Assembly: GCA_905215615.1 (NCBI GenBank)
Contig: CAJMQM010000041.1
Coordinates: 1-7,750 of the forward strand
Direction of reading: 5' to 3'
From: an uncultured bacterium
GTDB taxonomy: Bacteria > Bacillota > Clostridia > TANB77 > CAG-508
DNA: 7,750 nucleotides
Position numbers and translations under genes: made by a program. Each line of letters starts with the position of its first letter. Positions within the stretch are counted from its first letter, which is position 1. Below are positions 5,557 through 7,750 of this stretch, piece after piece. A model generated the notes under the pieces. That model saw nothing but the letters and a program-made list of their open reading frames with translations, ran no database searches and was not told the origin of the DNA.

Positions 5557-6756
5557 TTAAAATCCTATTATTTTATTATACATTTCAATTGCGAAATTAT
5601 CTGTCATGCCTGAAATATAGTAAATTATAGCCTTGCTGTAATCTTTTTCATCTGTTATATCAAATAAAGCTTCATTTTTACTTATTTCTTGCCTTTCATT
5701 TTTCCAATATTTAGATAACCACTCTTCAAAATTATTTAAAATATCTGGATAAAATTTCTTCATAGTATTTATTTTATTTAATGTGTTTTCTCCATCATAC
5801 GTATTTTTTAATGTATTGTAAATTTCATTTAATACTAATTCAAAATATCTTGACGATGGTCTTAATCTTTCAGATAAATATATATGTTCATAATTAAATT
5901 TCTTTAGTTCGTTCATTAAATTAAACATTTCATTTGAAAAGCATAGACCTTTTTCTGGCGAAGAATTTTCGCATAGGTCTTTTATTAAATTGTTTATTAT
6001 AATAGTATTGTTTATAACTTCGTCATTGTTATTTTTTAGTATTTTATATAAATCTGATAATTGCTTATCTAAAATTCCTAATGTTATTGCATCTTCTATA
6101 TCTCTTCCTATATATGAGATTTTATCTGATACTTTTACTACACAGCCTTCCCATGTATATGGTGCATATTGGTTTGGATGTTTATATTCTTTTAAATCTA
6201 TACACTCTGTTCTTGGTACAAGTGCATTTTCGTCTATTTCACCACAGTGTGATATTATTCCATCTCTAACTCCATATGTTAAGTTTAGGTTTTGTTCATT
6301 TTTTAGGTTGTCTTCTAGTAATTCTATTTTATCTACAAAGTCTAGCCCATTTTTTTCGTGCCAAAATTTCTCTCCTATATCTCTTTGTGAAATATTAGAT
6401 AATACTCTTTCTCCTTCATGTCCAAATGGTGCATGTCCTAAGTCATGTGCTGTTGCTATTGCTTTTGTTAAATCTATGTTTAGCCCTAAATATTTTGCTA
6501 TTGTATGGCTTATGGATTCTACATATGTAACATGTTCTATTCTTGTACATATATGGTCATTTTCTGGAGAGAAGAATACTTGTGTTTTGTGTTTCATCCT
6601 TCTATATGCTGTAGAGTGTATTATTCTTGTGTAATCTCTTTCAAATTCTGAGCGTATATCGTTGTTACGTTTATATAATTCTTGTTTTCTTTTTATTATG
6701 TTGTTCCATTTTTCGTTTTTCTCTGTTGTGGCAACATTTTCAAATAAGTTTCTCAA
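5557..6756 (-). CDS. dgt: Deoxyguanosinetriphosphate triphosphohydrolase-like protein (HD domain)
   Basis: Cytosolic dNTPase that splits dNTPs, classically dGTP, into the deoxynucleoside and triphosphate, limiting dNTP pools. The N-terminal signature DYTRIIHSTAYRRMKHKTQVF begins at residue 41. The HD metal site comprises His75 (RIEH), His104-Asp105 (AHDLGHAPFGHEGE, 103-116) and Asp211 (VSDKISYIGRDIED). An alpha-helical C-terminal half follows; the 399 residues lie within the family range. Substrate preference cannot be told from sequence. The start is TTG (6754-6756), preceded by AAAAAGGAGAA at 6-7 nt; the first in-frame ATG (residue 54) would cut off the conserved N-terminal motif. It begins 15 nt after the NUDIX gene stop, so the two are almost certainly co-transcribed and probably translationally coupled. 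Confidence 0.95.
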   Translation of the reverse strand: MRNLFENVATTEKNEKWNNIIKRKQELYKRNNDIRSEFERDYTRIIHSTAYRRMKHKTQVFFSPENDHICTRIEHVTYVESISHTIAKYLGLNIDLTKAIATAHDLGHAPFGHEGERVLSNISQRDIGEKFWHEKNGLDFVDKIELLEDNLKNEQNLNLTYGVRDGIISHCGEIDENALVPRTECIDLKEYKHPNQYAPYTWEGCVVKVSDKISYIGRDIEDAITLGILDKQLSDLYKILKNNNDEVINNTIIINNLIKDLCENSSPEKGLCFSNEMFNLMNELKKFNYEHIYLSERLRPSSRYFELVLNEIYNTLKNTYDGENTLNKINTMKKFYPDILNNFEEWLSKYWKNERQEISKNEALFDITDEKDYSKAIIYYISGMTDNFAIEMYNKIIGF

Positions 6757-6771
6757 TATAGTTCTCCTTTT

Positions 6772-7179
6772 TTATAATTTTTCTTTATACATTTCTGCTT
6801 GGCTTAACATATGACCTATGTTTCCTTCTCCAGCAAATTTATCTAAATCAAAAAAGTTTTCGTTTTTGTCCATCCAACATAGTTTGTTTACTTCTTCAAT
6901 TAGTTCCACTTCTTTATTAAGCTTTCCTGCATACATTTCTAGTTCTATTCCTGATATTTCATATTCAAAATTCATAATATGTGTTAATGAAATATCGTTA
7001 TTTGTTATTCCTGTTTCTTCTTGCAATTCTCTATATGCTGCATGTAGTTCGTTTTCGTTTTGCTCTACATGGCCACCGACTAAGTTGAATTTTCCTTTAT
7101 ATGGTTCTTTGGCTCTTTTGCACATTAGTACTTTATCTCCTGCTTGGTTATATACTAATATTACATTTAATTTTTTCAT
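6772..7179 (-). CDS. NUDIX hydrolase
   Basis: A 135-residue single-domain NUDIX pyrophosphohydrolase acting on nucleoside diphosphate-linked substrates with Mg2+. The NUDIX box fits GX5EX7REUXEEXGU exactly: Gly36, Glu42, then RELQEETGI at 50-58. VLMCKRAKEPYKGKFNLVGGHVE (from residue 17) is typical of the MutT-like branch. The ATG at 7177-7179 is 4 nt after the folC stop codon, and its ribosome binding site (AAAGGA) lies within the last codons of folC. Two readings fit the position: nucleotide-pool cleaning, supported by dgt downstream, or dihydroneopterin triphosphate pyrophosphatase (FolQ/NudB role) in folate synthesis, supported by folC upstream, since Lactococcus folQ lies beside folC. Sequence alone does not decide. 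Confidence 0.92.
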   Translation of the reverse strand: MKKLNVILVYNQAGDKVLMCKRAKEPYKGKFNLVGGHVEQNENELHAAYRELQEETGITNNDISLTHIMNFEYEISGIELEMYAGKLNKEVELIEEVNKLCWMDKNENFFDLDKFAGEGNIGHMLSQAEMYKEKL

Positions 7180-7183
7180 GTTT

Positions 7184-7750
7184 TTACATCCTTTCTTTTA
7201 ATTTGTTTACTACATTTCCATATACATAAAAGCTTCCTATTACAAATATTGTATAGCCTTTATAGTTTTTAATTGTGTATTCTATTGCGTCTTCTATTTC
7301 TTTAACTTGTACATTAGCATTTTTTACAATGTTTTTAGCAGTATCTGCTAATATTTCTCCTTGTACATATTTTTCTTTGTCATTTCCATTTGTAAAAATA
7401 TATATTGCATCTTTATATTGTGATAACAACTCTTCTAACATCCCATGGTAATCTTTTCTTTTTAAAATAGAGATAATAAATACTTTTTTACTTTCTTTGT
7501 AATACATATTAATTGTATCTTTTAAATTGTAAATTGCAGATTTATTATGTGCTCCATCGTATATAATAGTTGGATTATCATGTAATTTTTCAAACCTTGC
7601 TTTATGTACAACTGTTTTTAGTCCGTTTTTTATATTTTCTTCGGTAATTTTATAACCTTTATTTTTTAATATTTCTATACTTTCTATGCAAGTTGGAGCA
7701 TTATATACTTGCTTTTTACCTTTTAAATTTACTAGTATATCTTTATAATT
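7184..7750 (-). CDS. folC: Folylpolyglutamate/dihydrofolate synthase, C-terminal part (cut by window edge)
   Basis: The last 188 codons are visible and the frame is open to the right edge; the ATG at 7505-7507 is internal. FolC adds glutamates to folate, and in many bacteria also joins dihydropteroate and glutamate, using ATP. This part spans the end of the Mur-ligase central domain and the C-terminal domain. The conserved GLKTVVHKARFEKL and NPTIIYDGAHN (7556-7576 region) match the FolC pattern GLxxVxxPGRxE followed by DGAHN. Next come VFIISILKRKDYHGML (FolC-type SILKDKDY) and, near the end, TIFVIGSFYVYGNV, equivalent to the usual VTGSLYLVG. The normal Pro-Gly-Arg of the first motif reads Lys-Ala-Arg here. 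The P-loop and N-terminal domain lie outside the window. It ends 4 nt before the NUDIX gene, so it leads that operon or lies within it. Confidence 0.93.
   Translation of the reverse strand, partial: NYKDILVNLKGKKQVYNAPTCIESIEILKNKGYKITEENIKNGLKTVVHKARFEKLHDNPTIIYDGAHNKSAIYNLKDTINMYYKESKKVFIISILKRKDYHGMLEELLSQYKDAIYIFTNGNDKEKYVQGEILADTAKNIVKNANVQVKEIEDAIEYTIKNYKGYTIFVIGSFYVYGNVVNKLKERM

Noticed and set aside
5990..6634. 214-codon open frame on the plus strand
   Set aside because: It is antisense to dgt, whose HD motifs and family match are clear. The translation is low-complexity and Ser/Phe/Ile-rich, with no ribosome binding site or family motif.
6818..7201. 127-codon open frame on the plus strand
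   Set aside because: Antisense to the NUDIX gene, which has a perfect NUDIX box. The Ser/Phe-rich translation is typical of the reverse complement of an AT-rich gene.
7184..7507. Reading the 107-codon ATG-initiated frame as a separate small protein
   Set aside because: The frame stays open upstream to the window edge and encodes conserved FolC motifs such as DGAHN, so the ATG at 7507 is internal to folC.

Overview
The window is strongly AT-rich. It shows AGGAGG-type ribosome binding sites, a T-box riboswitch and typical Firmicutes housekeeping genes. Together with the N-terminus of a GITLISL-type prepilin-like protein, this points to a low-GC member of the Clostridia, possibly a gut lineage. 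I cannot name the genus or species. No tRNA, rRNA, CRISPR array, insertion sequence or phage gene is visible.

Left end (1-447, minus strand). A cut-off gene for a prepilin-like, membrane-anchored protein begins at 128 and runs off the left edge. Upstream of it is a leader of about 285 nt with its own sigma-A promoter (419-447). The leader holds a 41-codon small ORF with a good ribosome binding site (217-342). This ORF reads through a CA/TG microsatellite as His-Thr repeats, and its stop codon lies in the loop of a terminator-like hairpin (200-233). This looks like a translation-coupled attenuator whose setting could change by repeat slippage. It is the most original candidate in the window.

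Plus strand (562-2214). A consensus promoter drives a tyrosine-specific T-box leader (specifier UAC, T-box 778-792, terminator 792-831). This is followed by tyrS, encoding tyrosyl-tRNA synthetase, and a strong terminator that the converging cysE probably shares.

Minus strand, 2264-4439. A promoter at 4411-4439 precedes an MBL-fold hydrolase, then uppP (undecaprenyl-diphosphatase, cell-wall lipid carrier recycling), then cysE (serine acetyltransferase). A 14-bp hairpin buries the cysE start codon and ribosome binding site.

Minus strand, 4482-7750. A second run of co-directional genes enters from the right: folC (only its C-terminal part is in the window), a NUDIX hydrolase 4 nt later, a Dgt-type dNTP triphosphohydrolase 15 nt later, and an RsmB/NOP-family RNA m5C methyltransferase that ends at a terminator. 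The theme is folate and nucleotide-pool metabolism plus RNA modification. Apart from the pilin leader, the gene content is ordinary core metabolism.
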